From CAXWPM01 sp965206125 (lineage in GTDB: Bacteria > Acidobacteriota > Terriglobia > 20CM-2-55-15), in contig CBDBIN010000044.1 of NCBI GenBank assembly GCA_965206125.1, positions 248,001 to 312,000 on the forward strand: a stretch of 64,000 nt of DNA, read 5' to 3'. The translations under genes were made by a program, and so were the position numbers. Positions 26,498-36,900 of this stretch are shown here, one piece after another; the first letter of the stretch is position 1; each line of letters opens with the position of its first letter. The notes beneath the pieces were generated by a model. The model saw only the letters and a list, made by a program, of their open reading frames with translations, did not search any database and was not told the DNA's origin.

Positions 26498-26997
26498 CGA
26501 CACGATTCACCCACAACCGAAAAACTCACTTCTTCATCTGCACAGGGCCGAGGTCTGCCTCCACACGCCGAATCATGCCCCTGTCGTGCCAAACGAGTCG
26601 ACCTCACGTCCTCAACAACGACTGATTCCCCCGATCCACCGACTCCAGGATTCAGAACTCGCCGCAATTCGTTTCTCGTACCCGAAAACCAGCCGATTCC
26701 CGGATTGGTGACCCATCCGGGCTAGGTTTTCCATCTGCAAGCGTCGGGTCCCCCTGCCGTGCCTGCAGGAGGTCCACTGGTCCAAAAAACCTAACGCCGT
26801 ACAGGCGCAGACGAACACGCCGCCGTGCCCAGCTTCTGTAAGACAGCTGTAGATATGTAGGAGCTTGTCGGACAGTTTTATCCTGTCCTTAAAGGACTCA
26901 ATGGTGAATGACCCCAAGATGGCCGTGGCTGACAGCCGGCAACAGTGCAGGAGGCCTGACGTTACCGTCTCCGGTGAGATAGTTCTGCAGATATCCG
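26498..26997. other. 500-bp stretch without a recognisable gene
   Basis: Contains the downstream end of the IS1380 element (to about 26725) and then non-coding DNA up to the stop of the DUF262 gene. Short open frames exist on both strands but none shows a known motif, ribosome site or convincing composition. Confidence 0.5.
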
Positions 26998-28815
26998 CTA
27001 GACGGTCGGCCAAATGCGGAGGGCCAAGTCGGCTAGATCATTGGAGCGCTGCTCCACCTGCTTGAACCGGAACTGCGAATATTCCACGGGCAGTGTCTTC
27101 GTGAGAGTGAATGCGGACTGCGCATGAGCCTTCTTCTTGCGGCGATAGGGGTTGTTTGACGCACTGATGTTTAGCTCGCCTGCAAAGAGAGTGAGGTTGC
27201 CGATCCGAGACACGTATCGGGGATGCAGGTTGACCGCATCCTTGCCTAGGTAGAACACCCAATCTCCGAACTCTTTCTTCGCCCGCTTGGTCTTGATCTT
27301 CTGCGGAATGATATGCTCGATGTGAACGATATCAGGCCCACCGGGAAGCAGCTCCGGATGGGTACCTTGGCTGGCAATCTCGAACTGCTCCAAGCAGTAG
27401 CGCGCGCGGTCGATCAGGCGACTGGGAAAGAGAGCGACCGCAAACTCCTGCCTGAATCTCTCGTCACTGGGACAGTACTCCTTGTAGCGGGCGCTAACCT
27501 CTGGCATCGGGTCGCGCGGGTCGGCTGCACACAATTGCGCAAAGACGGACTCGTTCTCGTTGGTGCGCTCACGCGTCGTGTGCCGCCGCAGGAGAAACGT
27601 TTCGGTCAGCCGCAAGACTTCTTCGAAAGTCTTGTCGGTACACCCGGTGGCACGTAATGCCATCAGGAAGCCGTAGCTGGGCTGAGCACGAATCAGGCGA
27701 AGATTTCGCAGTCGCCGATCCAGCTTGGCGATCCCGGTAGCGCACATTACCAGTTGACGATACACGCGAGCGTGAGCGACCAGGTTCTCAAGAAAGGTTG
27801 AAAATGACACGCACGGCACGCTGATGGCGCGGTTTTCATCGTCCTCATCTTCGCTGTTCTCGTCAGCGGCCTCGTCCTCGTCGAAGGCAGCGTCATCAAT
27901 CTCGTCAGAGTCGTCCGCGCCGCTAAGGTCGGCGTAGTGACTTCGTTCTGGCAGGGACTCCGCCTCTTGCACCTCGCGCATGAATGTCGTTTGAAACTCA
28001 TTGACGACTTCGGCTTTCGTGACACGTCTCGCGAGGTGCGCCATCATGTACTGGCGAAAAAAAGAGTCGATAGCAATGTCGTCCAACTCCGTAAGTATCT
28101 GCGCCCAGCGATCTCTCGCAAGATCCAGCGCAGCCGATCCGAACCTGGCAGCGTTGCCAAGAAGAAAGTTCTTGATAATATCGGTCGCACTCAATCGAAG
28201 TCCGCGGTTGTTGATGGTTTCGAACAACTTGAACGCGTCTTTGGCCTCGCTGACGTCGAGACGGATGATGACGGCCTGATTTTTGAGCCGGTACAACAGG
28301 CCGCCCACCTGTTCAAGAGACAGATCTTTAAGCCGTCTTCTTAGCAAGTCGAACGCCCGCAATAGCTGAGGGTTGTCAACCGGCTCGGCCATATCGCCGT
28401 TGGCGTGCCGGGCGAACTGCTTGGCATCCAGGGAGTCGAGCAGGATCTTGGGCTGAGATTTCCCAACCCGCGCTCTCGCACTCAGCAGGCGCGCCAAGTC
28501 TCGCGCGTCGTCGACCTGGCTCTCTGACTTCAGGCGATCGAGCAGGCAGTGTAGCAGGATACTGATTGTCGTGAGCCGCTGCTGACCGTCTACCAACTCC
28601 AGTTGGTTGACCCCGGCGGTATGGGGCCCGGCGAGGCAGACGATCGTGCCAAACAGATGCGAGTCTGCGGCTTCGAGTATCTCCAAGTCGTCCCATACGT
28701 CCTGAACCTGATGCCGCTTCCACGAATACCGTCGCTGGTAAGCCGGAATCACATACTGCTCGTTATCGGACCCCAGGAGTTGGGAGATGGTCAGCGATGT
28801 CGGCGTGATTTTCAT
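26998..28815 (-). CDS. DUF262-DUF1524 protein, GmrSD-like type IV restriction candidate
   Basis: A 605-aa single-chain protein joining the two domains of GmrS and GmrD. The N-terminal DUF262 part shows AYQRRYSW (residues 25-32) and the diagnostic LVDGQQRLTT (74-83). The C-terminal DUF1524 HNH-type nuclease part shows HIEHIIPQ (498-505), the Asn in RIGNLTL and LNISASNNPYRRKK. A very acidic linker (residues 300-328) separates the halves. Such proteins cut modified foreign DNA in known type IV systems. A 45-codon frame lies 15 nt upstream on the same strand. It sits among IS elements, typical for defence genes. The target modification is unknown. Confidence 0.85.
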   Translation of the reverse strand: MKITPTSLTISQLLGSDNEQYVIPAYQRRYSWKRHQVQDVWDDLEILEAADSHLFGTIVCLAGPHTAGVNQLELVDGQQRLTTISILLHCLLDRLKSESQVDDARDLARLLSARARVGKSQPKILLDSLDAKQFARHANGDMAEPVDNPQLLRAFDLLRRRLKDLSLEQVGGLLYRLKNQAVIIRLDVSEAKDAFKLFETINNRGLRLSATDIIKNFLLGNAARFGSAALDLARDRWAQILTELDDIAIDSFFRQYMMAHLARRVTKAEVVNEFQTTFMREVQEAESLPERSHYADLSGADDSDEIDDAAFDEDEAADENSEDEDDENRAISVPCVSFSTFLENLVAHARVYRQLVMCATGIAKLDRRLRNLRLIRAQPSYGFLMALRATGCTDKTFEEVLRLTETFLLRRHTTRERTNENESVFAQLCAADPRDPMPEVSARYKEYCPSDERFRQEFAVALFPSRLIDRARYCLEQFEIASQGTHPELLPGGPDIVHIEHIIPQKIKTKRAKKEFGDWVFYLGKDAVNLHPRYVSRIGNLTLFAGELNISASNNPYRRKKKAHAQSAFTLTKTLPVEYSQFRFKQVEQRSNDLADLALRIWPTV

Positions 28816-28830
28816 AACGGACGGTGGCCT

Positions 28831-28968
28831 TCACTCCACCCTGAACTCTTTCATTACCTCGTCGCCGAGGTGGTTGATCTCCTTCACCGCAATGCGGCAG
28901 CTCGTCGGTACCAGGAGCGGCTTGCGAGTCGATTCGAGCAGTTCAAGGCTGTGGCGTAGGATCGTCAT
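28831..28968 (-). CDS. Small 45-aa ORF upstream of the DUF262 gene
   Basis: ATG at 28968 to TGA at 28831, 15 nt before the DUF262 start. The product is MTILRHSLELLEST followed by a basic stretch and SCRIAVKEINHLGDEVMKEF, amphipathic and rich in charged residues. No family is recognised and no strong ribosome site is seen, so it could be a leader or accessory peptide or simply a non-coding open frame. An upstream in-frame stop limits it at 13 codons before the ATG. Confidence 0.35.
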   Translation of the reverse strand: MTILRHSLELLESTRKPLLVPTSCRIAVKEINHLGDEVMKEFRVE

Positions 28969-29008
28969 CTTCGTGCGAACTGACAGGCAACGGTTTTTAC
29001 GGCCTCAC

Positions 29009-29073
29009 CATGGAATGCGGCTTCTGGTATTTTATCTGACAGATACGGAACATGGAATGCGTCACATTCCATG
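29009..29073 (-). promoter_or_regulatory. Operator-like dyad upstream of the DUF262 operon
   Basis: CATGGAATG-CGTCA-CATTCCATG (29051-29073) is a perfect 9-bp dyad. A further CATGGAATGC half-site lies at 29009-29018, and TATCTG-A-CAGATA lies between them. The cluster sits 40-105 nt upstream of the small ORF and could bind a repressor. No regulator gene is adjacent. Confidence 0.4.
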
Positions 29074-29117
29074 GCACTAAACTGTTCGGTCATAACGAGC
29101 GTTTGTTCCTGACAGAA

Positions 29118-29299
29118 CCATGCCGGTCTCCGATCCCGACGTCTCTCGCCCCCGTCTGATTCGCGATGCCCGCTTTCTCGAAGCCGATCGACGCGAGATC
29201 GCCCTGCGGCGGGACCGCCACAATCGATTGGGTTTCGTCTACCCGGTCGCCTTCGTGCGTGTGCTCGGCAGATGGAAGAACGTCATTCTCTACGGCTAA
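29118..29299 (+). pseudogene. Possible Tn3-family transposase N-terminal remnant
   Basis: Reads DRREIALRRDRHNRLGF then VYPVAFVRVLGRW before a stop. This matches the N-terminal pattern of Tn3-family TnpA (R-R-x-x-H-N-R-L-G-F-x-x-Q-x-x-x-x-R-x-x-G-R). The rest of the gene is absent. From 29300 to 29940 I see no gene, only a 33-bp repeat (29341-29373) shared with 38021-38053. Confidence 0.45.
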
Positions 29300-29340
29300 A
29301 TCAAGATTGACCCCGCCCCGCTCAAGATGCGCGACCTTGA

Positions 29341-29373
29341 GCGTGTATTTCTGTACGAATCTGGTCAGTACCC
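29341..29373. repeat. 33-bp dispersed repeat, copy 1
   Basis: Shares GCGTGTATTTC-nnn-ACGAATCTGG and the following TC-n-GTACCC with 38021-38053, four mismatches in 33 bp. Both copies lie beside IS debris. It may be the edge of a lost mobile element. Confidence 0.5.
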
Positions 29374-29940
29374 TTATACCTGGAAGGTCAAAACGCAGAC
29401 CCACGCTAATGAGGCTGTCGGGGCCATCAGAGACCATCTTCACCGATCCGTTACCGCCTCGCCTCGACTGCGGGTCGAAAGCGTGACCTCTCCCAAGGGG
29501 CGTAATCCGCCCTGCAGGGTCAGAGCGCCGTACTCGGTGACCTCTAGATCTCCTATGACGTCCACCACCGATTCCGGGTCAATCAGATTCCTCCCCCGGT
29601 CGTAGAAATAAATGGCAGGGCGGCCCGGCTGGCCCGGCCACATTCACGAGCACCAGGTCGTGTACCCCCCTGATTTCATGGACAGAGTGAACCCCCCATA
29701 ATCAAGCCGCCGCGGCGATAGCAAGACATTGTCGCGCCTGAACCGGGATTGAAATCCGAGGCGCAGGATCAGCCCGTACATGGAAGGGGCAGCTTCAGAA
29801 GCAAAGAATGCCTACAGCAAGGGGATACCGCTCCCGGAATATCCGCCACATGCTGTCCGAAGCTGCGGGTGGAAACTTGCGCCTGGCGCACAAAGGAACG
29901 GTTTTGCGACAATTTGGTAAAGGATATAATCCTCGAATCT

Positions 29941-31296
29941 ATGGAACAGGCTAACGGACAATCCGAACCGGCTAGTGCCGGCGAACTGACGCTGCGGCGC
30001 AGCATCGGCCTATGGCAGATGACACTCTACGCGGCCGGCAGCATGCTGGGCGCTGGTATTTACGGCCTGATTGGCCGAGTCGCAGGCGAGATGGGTTCGG
30101 CGATCTGGCTTGCCTTTTTGCTATCGCTGGTAGCGGCAGGGTTGACGGGACTATCGTATGCCTCGCTCGGGTCACGCTATCCGCGCGCGGGTGGCGCCGC
30201 CTATATCACGCATCGCGCCTATCGTCGGCGCCTGCTCACCCATGTCGTTGGTCTAACTTTAGCCTGCTCGGGCTTCACCTCGATTGCGGCCGGCGCACGC
30301 GTGGTGGGCGAGAATCTGCAAGCCCTACCCGGCCTTGAGGACCTGCCCACCGGCATGCTGGCGTTCATCTATCTCGCCATCGTCGCCGCGATTGTCTATC
30401 GCGGAATCCGAGAATCGATGTGGGTCAATGTCGGCTGTACGCTGGTGGAAGCGGGGGGATTGCTGCTTGTGATCGCGGTCGGCCTGCGCTTCTGGGGTTC
30501 GGCGAATTTGTTGGAATTCCCGATGGGTTCGGAAACCGAAGCCGGCCTTCCCCTGGTGCTGCTGGTGCAGGGCGTCGTGCTCACCTTCTACGCCTTCCTT
30601 GGCTTCGAGGATTCAATCAACATTGCCGAGGAGTTGAAAAATCCACGGCGCGACCTGCCGTTCGGTCTGGTGATGGCGCTGGTGCTGACCGTCGTCATCT
30701 ATATGAGTGTGGCAATCACCGCCGTCTCGGTGGTGCCCTGGCAGGAATTGGCGGAAGCCAATGCGCCGCTGGCCGAAGTCATGACGCGCGCCGCGCCCTG
30801 GCTTCCGGCCTGGGTGTTCATCGCTATTACTATCTTCGCGGTCGCCAATACCGGGTTGATCAATTACGTCACCGCTTCGCGGCTCTTATACGGCATGGCC
30901 CGCGACAGGCATCTGCCGCGCGCTCTCTCCCTCATCCATCCGGTGCGGCGCACGCCCCACATCGCCATTGGGCTGATCTTCGTGCTGATCGTGATTCTGA
31001 TCCTGTCGGGCGACATCTCACAATTGGCCTCGGCCACGGTATTACTGCTGCTTTTGGTGTTTTCTGTGGTGAACAGCGCACTCGTCATCCTCAAGCTGCG
31101 CCCCGGCGAACCTCAGGGCGCATTCGAGCTACCCCTTGCGGTGCCTGCGCTCGGCGCCGTGGTCTGTGTTGCGCTGTTCCTGGCGCGGGCCGTGGCCGGC
31201 GACTGGCGCGCGCCTACCATTGCCGGCGTACTGCTGCTGGGAGTCGGCGCGCTCTATCTCTGGATCAGACCGAGGCTCGCCGCAGAAGAGGGGTAG
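29941..31296 (+). CDS. APC-family amino-acid permease
   Basis: A 451-aa inner-membrane transporter with about 12 helices. The APC pattern is clear: AAGSMLGAGIYGLIG in helix 1 (the substrate/Na-proton site), YPRAGGAAYI, GFEDSINIAEELKNPRRDLP in the middle and TASRLLYGMARD later. ATG at 29941 is chosen since the preceding residues are not transporter-like; AAAGGA lies upstream. The substrate cannot be told. IS fragments and an IS6 relic surround it, so it may be an imported cargo gene. Confidence 0.9.
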   Translation: MEQANGQSEPASAGELTLRRSIGLWQMTLYAAGSMLGAGIYGLIGRVAGEMGSAIWLAFLLSLVAAGLTGLSYASLGSRYPRAGGAAYITHRAYRRRLLTHVVGLTLACSGFTSIAAGARVVGENLQALPGLEDLPTGMLAFIYLAIVAAIVYRGIRESMWVNVGCTLVEAGGLLLVIAVGLRFWGSANLLEFPMGSETEAGLPLVLLVQGVVLTFYAFLGFEDSINIAEELKNPRRDLPFGLVMALVLTVVIYMSVAITAVSVVPWQELAEANAPLAEVMTRAAPWLPAWVFIAITIFAVANTGLINYVTASRLLYGMARDRHLPRALSLIHPVRRTPHIAIGLIFVLIVILILSGDISQLASATVLLLLLVFSVVNSALVILKLRPGEPQGAFELPLAVPALGAVVCVALFLARAVAGDWRAPTIAGVLLLGVGALYLWIRPRLAAEEG

Positions 31297-31460
31297 CGTC
31301 GGGAGTTTGTGCCCCGGTGGCGGCGGGCTTCAGGAAGATCCGTCGCCGGTAGTCTTCGCTCTCGGGCGCACCGCTCCATCCGGTCGTTGCGTCAGACGAT
31401 GACAGTTCCGACCTTACGTGCTCTTGAATCCAGTCTGTCAGGAAGAAATGGAATGGATGG

Positions 31461-32284
31461 GTTCTGGTGCAGACAGGCAAGAGAATTGGCGATAATAGGT
31501 TATTGCGCATCGCAAAACTGAACGGAATCCTCTATTTGCCGGACGTTGCTTCGAAGACGACATCATTCTCCTCTGCCTTCGCTGGTATTTTCGCTTCAAA
31601 CTGAGTTATCGAGATCGGGTCGCGATTTTAGGTGAGCGGGTTGCCGATTTCGCACACCACGATCTTGCGTTGGGGCGTTCGCTATGCGAACACGTGCGAA
31701 AAGCACTGGCGCCGATTCGAGCGCCCGGTGGGTGGGAGCTGGCGGGTTGATGAAACGTTTATCAAGATTCGGGGCCAGTTGATGTATCTGTACCGCGCCG
31801 TGCATGGGCAAGGCAACACCGTGGAGTTCTGTCTGAATCGAACACGCGGCATTGCGGCGGCGAAGGCATTCTTTCGCAAGGCACTGAAGCATCATCGGGA
31901 GCCACACAGCATCACCTTGGATGGCCACCAGCCGAGCCATAGCGCCCTGCGGCGCATGGGAATGAGCGGTGAGTTCAACTTCCGGGGGCGGAACCCGGTG
32001 AAGATTCGTTGCTGTCAATACCTGAACAACGTTGTGGAGCAGGACCACCGCCGGGTGAAGGGGCGATTGCGCCCGATGTTGGGATTCAAGACGTTCTACA
32101 ATGCGCGACGTGTCATTATCGGCATCGAGCTAGCGCAGAAGATTCACAAACGCCAGTTCGCAATTCCGATCACCTTGCAGTCGAATCCCGCCGTGACCTG
32201 GCGTCATGTCATGGCAGCATAGGCCGCATCGCCCTAGCGCACTCCTGATCTTATCGTTCCGATAATCCTATCTGCACCAGAACC
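31461..32284 (+). mobile_element. IS6-family element C (degenerate)
   Basis: 824 bp with the same terminal GGTTCTGGTGCAGA repeats as copies A and D. Flanks AATGGATG and CGGTCTCG differ, so there is no target duplication. Its transposase is broken. Confidence 0.9.
31506..32222 (+). pseudogene. IS6-family transposase, broken
   Basis: Same family as the gene at 13829, but the start ATGG has lost a G, and a further indel near 31635 (GAGCGGGTTGCCG instead of GAGCGGGGCTTGTCG) shifts the frame. From 31650 the catalytic core is open (RVDETFIKIRG, LDGHQPSH, VVEQDHRR). About 10 per cent of residues differ from copy A, so it is older. Confidence 0.9.
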
Positions 32285-32405
32285 CGGTCTCGCGCTTCAA
32301 CGACCGATCCGGAATCCGATGGATTACGATTGATCCTTTTGATCTCGGGGACGGTCACTGTGGGTCAGTCGTAAACACAGGCACTCATTCGAAAGGAAAC
32401 CCAGT

Positions 32406-33239
32406 ATGCCCTCAAAGTCCGCACGTTCCGGAAAAAAGAAGGAGACGACAAGGGCCCAGCGCTCCGACCGGCGCCTCCTGTACGAGGAGGCCGTCCAGTG
32501 TGTGGAAGCCGAAATCGACTTCGTCGACGATACCTATCACCAGTTGCGGGGGCGTAAGGCAAAGTGGCTTCGCGAAGATTTCTGCGGTACAGCGAATACG
32601 TCCTGCGAATGGGTTCGCCGGCGAAGAACCAATCACGTGATCGGTGTCGACCTGGATGCTGACGTTCAGCAATGGGGGTACGAGCACCACATCGCAGAGC
32701 TGACCGCCAAGGCTCAGAAGCGCATCGAACTCATCAACGCCAATGTGATGGATGTGTCATGCGCGCCCGTCGACATCGTATTGGCGATGAACTTCAGTTA
32801 CTGGGTCTTCAAAACCCGGGACTTGCTACGACAGTACTTCAGCAACGTCCACGGCGGGCTTCTGGATGGCGGCCTCTTCATGCTCGATGCCTTCGGGGGC
32901 TCAGATGCGCACCGGGAAATGCGCGAACGCACGAAGCTGACCCGGTTCACCTATATCTGGGATCAGAAAGCCTACAACCCCATCACCGGTAACATGCTAT
33001 GCCACATCCATTTCAGCTTCCCCGACGGCTCAAAGATCAACAAGGCCTTCACCTATGACTGGAGGCTCTGGACCTTGCCCGAGATTCGGGAGCTGCTGCT
33101 CGAAGCAGGATTCCAGCGTGCCACTGTCTACTGGGAAGGCACCAACGAAGAGACGGAGGAAGGCGACGGAGAGTTTACGCCCACGGAGGAAGGCGACGCG
33201 GACGCCGCCTTTGTGGTTTACATCGTCGCTGAAAAGTAG
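32406..33239 (+). CDS. Class I SAM-dependent methyltransferase
   Basis: A 277-aa cytoplasmic methyltransferase. The SAM-binding part is seen as LREDFCGTA (about residue 56), then VIGVDLDADV (acidic residue binding the ribose), INANVMDV and VLAMNFSYWVF. The C-terminal region (TYDWRLWTLPEIRELLLEAGF) is the usual substrate-side lid, and an acidic Glu/Thr-rich stretch lies near residue 255. The basic N-terminus (KSARSGKKK) might contact nucleic acid or lipid. The substrate is unknown. GAAAGGAAA precedes the ATG. It lies 121 nt after an IS6 relic. Confidence 0.85.
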   Translation: MPSKSARSGKKKETTRAQRSDRRLLYEEAVQCVEAEIDFVDDTYHQLRGRKAKWLREDFCGTANTSCEWVRRRRTNHVIGVDLDADVQQWGYEHHIAELTAKAQKRIELINANVMDVSCAPVDIVLAMNFSYWVFKTRDLLRQYFSNVHGGLLDGGLFMLDAFGGSDAHREMRERTKLTRFTYIWDQKAYNPITGNMLCHIHFSFPDGSKINKAFTYDWRLWTLPEIRELLLEAGFQRATVYWEGTNEETEEGDGEFTPTEEGDADAAFVVYIVAEK

Positions 33240-33267
33240 ACTGGTTTCCGGTTCCCCTGCATGTGCG

Positions 33268-33412
33268 GCAAGAATCCAGACCTGGAGGGAGTACGAGCGT
33301 GGTCTCAGGAGCCGCGGTGACGTCACGATCTGGCTGAGCGAGGATGCGATTGCCGTGTGGACACCGCCGAAAAAGGATCTAGGCGGAGGCCAGCGTCGAC
33401 GGGGGGTATTGC
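33268..33412 (+). pseudogene. IS5-family transposase N-terminal remnant
   Basis: Reads IQTWREYERGLRSRGDVTI then WLSEDAIAVWTPP, the N-terminal DDE_Tnp_1-associated stretch of IS5-type transposases (NW-x-E-Y-x-x-x-L-x-x-R-G). It has no start codon and no catalytic part. Confidence 0.7.
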
Positions 33413-33446
33413 ATACTAAAAACTACACGTTTGAATTGGAGAATCC

Positions 33447-33896
33447 ATGAGCAACGATCCTTCAAGAGCTTTCGTTTCTTCTCGATGGCGTTACTGGAAG
33501 ACGCCAGTGCTGTTTGGCATCGGACTCTGTGTCCTGCAACTCTTGCTCGCCCTTGTCCGTTTCGGCTCCATGGATTCCTGGAATCCAGCGGAAGTGCTGT
33601 TTGCGATTCCGGCCATACTATCGGGACTGCTCCTGTTCTTTCTGGGCGGCCTGCTGGTCGGGTTGCTGGCGCAACGCCTCTTGAGAGGAGTTGTCGGATC
33701 CTGGCGCAGAGGGTTATGGGTCGCAATCGCGGTGGCGACTCCGTTTGCCGTACTGCTCAGCCTTGTAGGCGGATTGCTCGGCCCGCACATGGTGGTTATC
33801 GGTGCTCTCGTTCCGTATCTGCTCCTGGTCGGAATCCCGCTGTTGATCCGGCAATTCTTGCAGCGTCTTCGAAGTCCGGCTGGAGCGGGGGAGTGA
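33447..33896 (+). CDS. Small membrane protein of unknown function
   Basis: A 149-aa protein with four predicted membrane helices (about residues 20-40, 50-72, 88-110, 113-132) and a basic C-terminus. TTGGAG lies just before the ATG. No family is recognised. It stands alone between an IS5 scrap and a TonB receptor on the same strand. Confidence 0.7.
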   Translation: MSNDPSRAFVSSRWRYWKTPVLFGIGLCVLQLLLALVRFGSMDSWNPAEVLFAIPAILSGLLLFFLGGLLVGLLAQRLLRGVVGSWRRGLWVAIAVATPFAVLLSLVGGLLGPHMVVIGALVPYLLLVGIPLLIRQFLQRLRSPAGAGE

Positions 33897-33985
33897 TCAG
33901 CGCCCGTGCCCGGATTGCGGGCTGCGTACATCAGCGAAAGTCCGTCGCGAAACAGTACTGGAGTTCAATTATATAATCCTCCATT

Positions 33986-36900
33986 ATGTTGCATACTTCC
34001 CCCCACACCGCTCGTTGCCACGCAACCGTGAAAGTGCGTTCCCGGTTCATCCGTGCCGTAGCAATCCCGTTTCGTTTCTTCAGCATCGTATCGCTGATGC
34101 TGATGGGCAGCCTTGCCGTGTACGCGCAGACGAACACGGGCAGCATCCGGGGTTTCGTCTACGACGGGACGCAGGCGGTGATCCGGGAAGCGACCGTCAC
34201 GGCGCTGGATGAGAGCCGTGGGGTGGCACAGGCAGCGGTGGCGACCGATAGTGGCGGGTTTGTCTTCAGCCATCTCGCGCCGGGAATGTATACGCTACGC
34301 TTCGAGGCATCGAATTTCGCGCCCCTCACGGTGGAGGGATTCGAAGTGCGGGTGGGCGAGATTTCAACGTTTTCGCCCCAACTCGCGGTCGCTGCAACTG
34401 AAACCCGGCTCGTTGTGGCGGCATCCGCGCGCCCGGCCATCGAACCCGCGCGCGTGCAGCAGTCCGATCACATCGACTCGGTGCGTATCCAGAACCTCCC
34501 GATCAACCGTCGCGACTATCTGGACCTGGAGCTGTTGACCCCAGGGGTCGTGAATACCAACCACATCGCCAACGCGATTGATCGCCGCATCACCCCCACC
34601 CCCACGTCGGGACTCGGCATCGGCGGGGGCAACGGACGCGGCAACACGCTCATGATCGACGGACTGGACAACCTGTACAACTCCGGAAGCGTTCGATCCT
34701 CGATCAGCCAGGATGCCATCCAGGAGTTCCAGGTCAACCGAAACTCGTTCTCCGCCGAACAGGGCGGGGCGCCGGGCGGGACGATCAACATCGTCACGAA
34801 GGGGGGCACGAACGATGTGCATGGAACCCTTTTCGGCGTTCTGCGCAACCGCCGCTTCCAGGCGCGCAATTACTTCGACCCCGGCAAGGCGGCCTATACG
34901 CGCGCGCAGTCCGGGCTATCCATTGGCGGTCCGATCAAACCGAACACAACGTTCTTCTACCTCGCTTATGAACGCCTGGACCGCCACGAGTCGCAGATCG
35001 TTCCGCTGCTGGCCGACCGGTCGTTCCTCACGTCGCTGACCCAGTCCCAGCAGTCTTTGGTCGACACGCTCCGAGCCGCGGCGCCGGCCCTCGCGCCACT
35101 GGTCAATCAACTCGCTTATGCGCTTGTCCCGGCGCATAATCCGGCCGTGGTGTCCCTGTTCGAAGCGAACAGCGGGGTCTTCCCGTTCGGGGAACTGCGG
35201 CAGCAGTTCATTGCGCGTGTCGACCACGCACGGAGGGACGGTCACACGATGTTCTTACGGGGAAACTGGACGGGGCAGGAGAGCGACAACATCAATTTCG
35301 GAGCGCTCACCGCGCGCAGCAGAGGCAGCAACTCGAACGTCAAGGATTTCGCGCTCGCGTTCGGGGATACCTGGCTGATCGGCCCCCGCTGGGTCAGCGA
35401 GACGCGCGTGGGTCTGGGGTATCACGACTTCGGCGTGTACCCGATCGACACGTCCGGCCCCGCGATCGATATCGGCGCGATCAGCTTCGGCAGGGACTTC
35501 ATCCTCCCGGTGCGAAACCTGGAACGTTTCTTCCAGGTGCGTCAGAACTTCATGCGCATGTCCGGCCGCCAGACACTCCGGTTCGGTGCCGACATCAATC
35601 CCATCCGCGACAGCGCGCAAGCCGAGACATTCTTCAGCGGAAGATTTGTTTTTGGAGAGGCTGTCCCACTCAGCAACATTATCGACAGTGTGGCGGGCGC
35701 GGGAACGTCGCGGCAGCTCCAGGGCTTGCTGTCCGCTTCCGGCGCGGCACATCTGGCGGGCGCCGTCGACGCTCCCATTTCGGCATTGCAGGCGTTCTCT
35801 CTCGGCTTGCCAACGGTCTACCAGCAGGGCTTCGGGAATCCACACTGGGTGGGCTGGACCAACCGGATGAACTTCTTCATCGAGGACTCGGTCCAGGTCT
35901 CGCCGTCTCTCCTGCTGACGCTCGGACTGCGGTACGAACTGGAACTGAAGTCAAGGTTCCCGCGCGATCACAACAACTTCGCGCCACGGGCCGGATTTGC
36001 CTGGAGTCCGGACCCGGCGACAGTGGTCCGGGGCGGTTTCGGAATCTACTATTCCCGGATCGAGGGCCACATCGGGTTCGTCAACGACCTGCTGGGAAAG
36101 ACGCAACAAATCAACCAAGTGTTCATTCCATTGACGGGTCTGGCCGGGATTAACAGCCCGTTGACGGGCGGCCGGTTGACTTCGGCGGAAATCTACCAGA
36201 CCCTTCTGGCCCGGGGAGTCCTCGGACAGCGGGGCATCCTGCCCGAAGACCTGGCGCCCCATGGTATCGTGCCGGGTCCGGGATACCCGTTGCGCATCGG
36301 TTTCCGGGTCGCGGATGACGTCGTGAACCCGTACTCCCTGCAAGGCAGTTTCGAAATCCAGCGCGAAGTGGCCGGCTACGCCGTGTCGGCGGCCTATAAC
36401 TTCAACCGTGGCCTCCACCTCATCCGGCCGCTGGACCTGAACATTTACGACACCGGCCGCGGCCCGATGGGCGGGCCACCGGTTCCGGGCTTCCACAACC
36501 CACTGATCTATCAGGACAACGTGTATGGCAGTTGGGGAACATCGGACTACCATGCGCTGATCGTGCAGCTGGAGAAGCGGTTCTCGGACGGGTTCTCGAT
36601 CTCGGCGCATCACACCTGGAGCAAGGCCATGGACGAGGCCACCGACTACAATTCCTCCTACGAACCGCACATCCCGTGGGACGCCCGGAACGAACGCGCC
36701 CTCTCCGCCTATCACCGCGGACACCGTTTTGTCGCAAATGTGGTCGCCCAGTCCCCGTGGGAGGCCGCCCGGGGGCGCGGCTTCGGACACAACCTGCTAG
36801 CGGATTTCACACTGTCCGGAATCGTGGCCGCGAACTCGTTCGCGCCATTCAACCTGACCACCGGCTTCGATTCGCTCGGCGACCGCCATACCGACACCCA

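Larger units (their letters stand above)
23592..26725 (+). mobile_element. IS1380-family element with nested IS256 (ends tentative)
   Basis: The IS1380 transposase gene at 25082 has its upstream end interrupted by an IS256 copy. Removing that IS and one target repeat joins 23646-23654 to 25051. Possible ends are the weakly matching words CCTATATTTCACGGAT near 23592 and the complement of CCTAGCCCGGATGGGT near 26725. The boundaries are guesses. Confidence 0.35.

Noticed and set aside
26612..27013. 133-aa open frame overlapping the end of the DUF262 gene
   Set aside because: No ribosome site or motif; composition is not convincing and it crosses IS1380 end sequence.
29440..29643. 67-aa open frame on the - strand
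   Set aside because: Contains a plausible-looking stretch (YFYDRGRNLIDPESVVDVI) but no start signal or family could be recognised; left unannotated.
35951..36790. 279-aa open frame opposite the second TonB receptor
   Set aside because: Antisense shadow; the + strand receptor has clear domains across this stretch.
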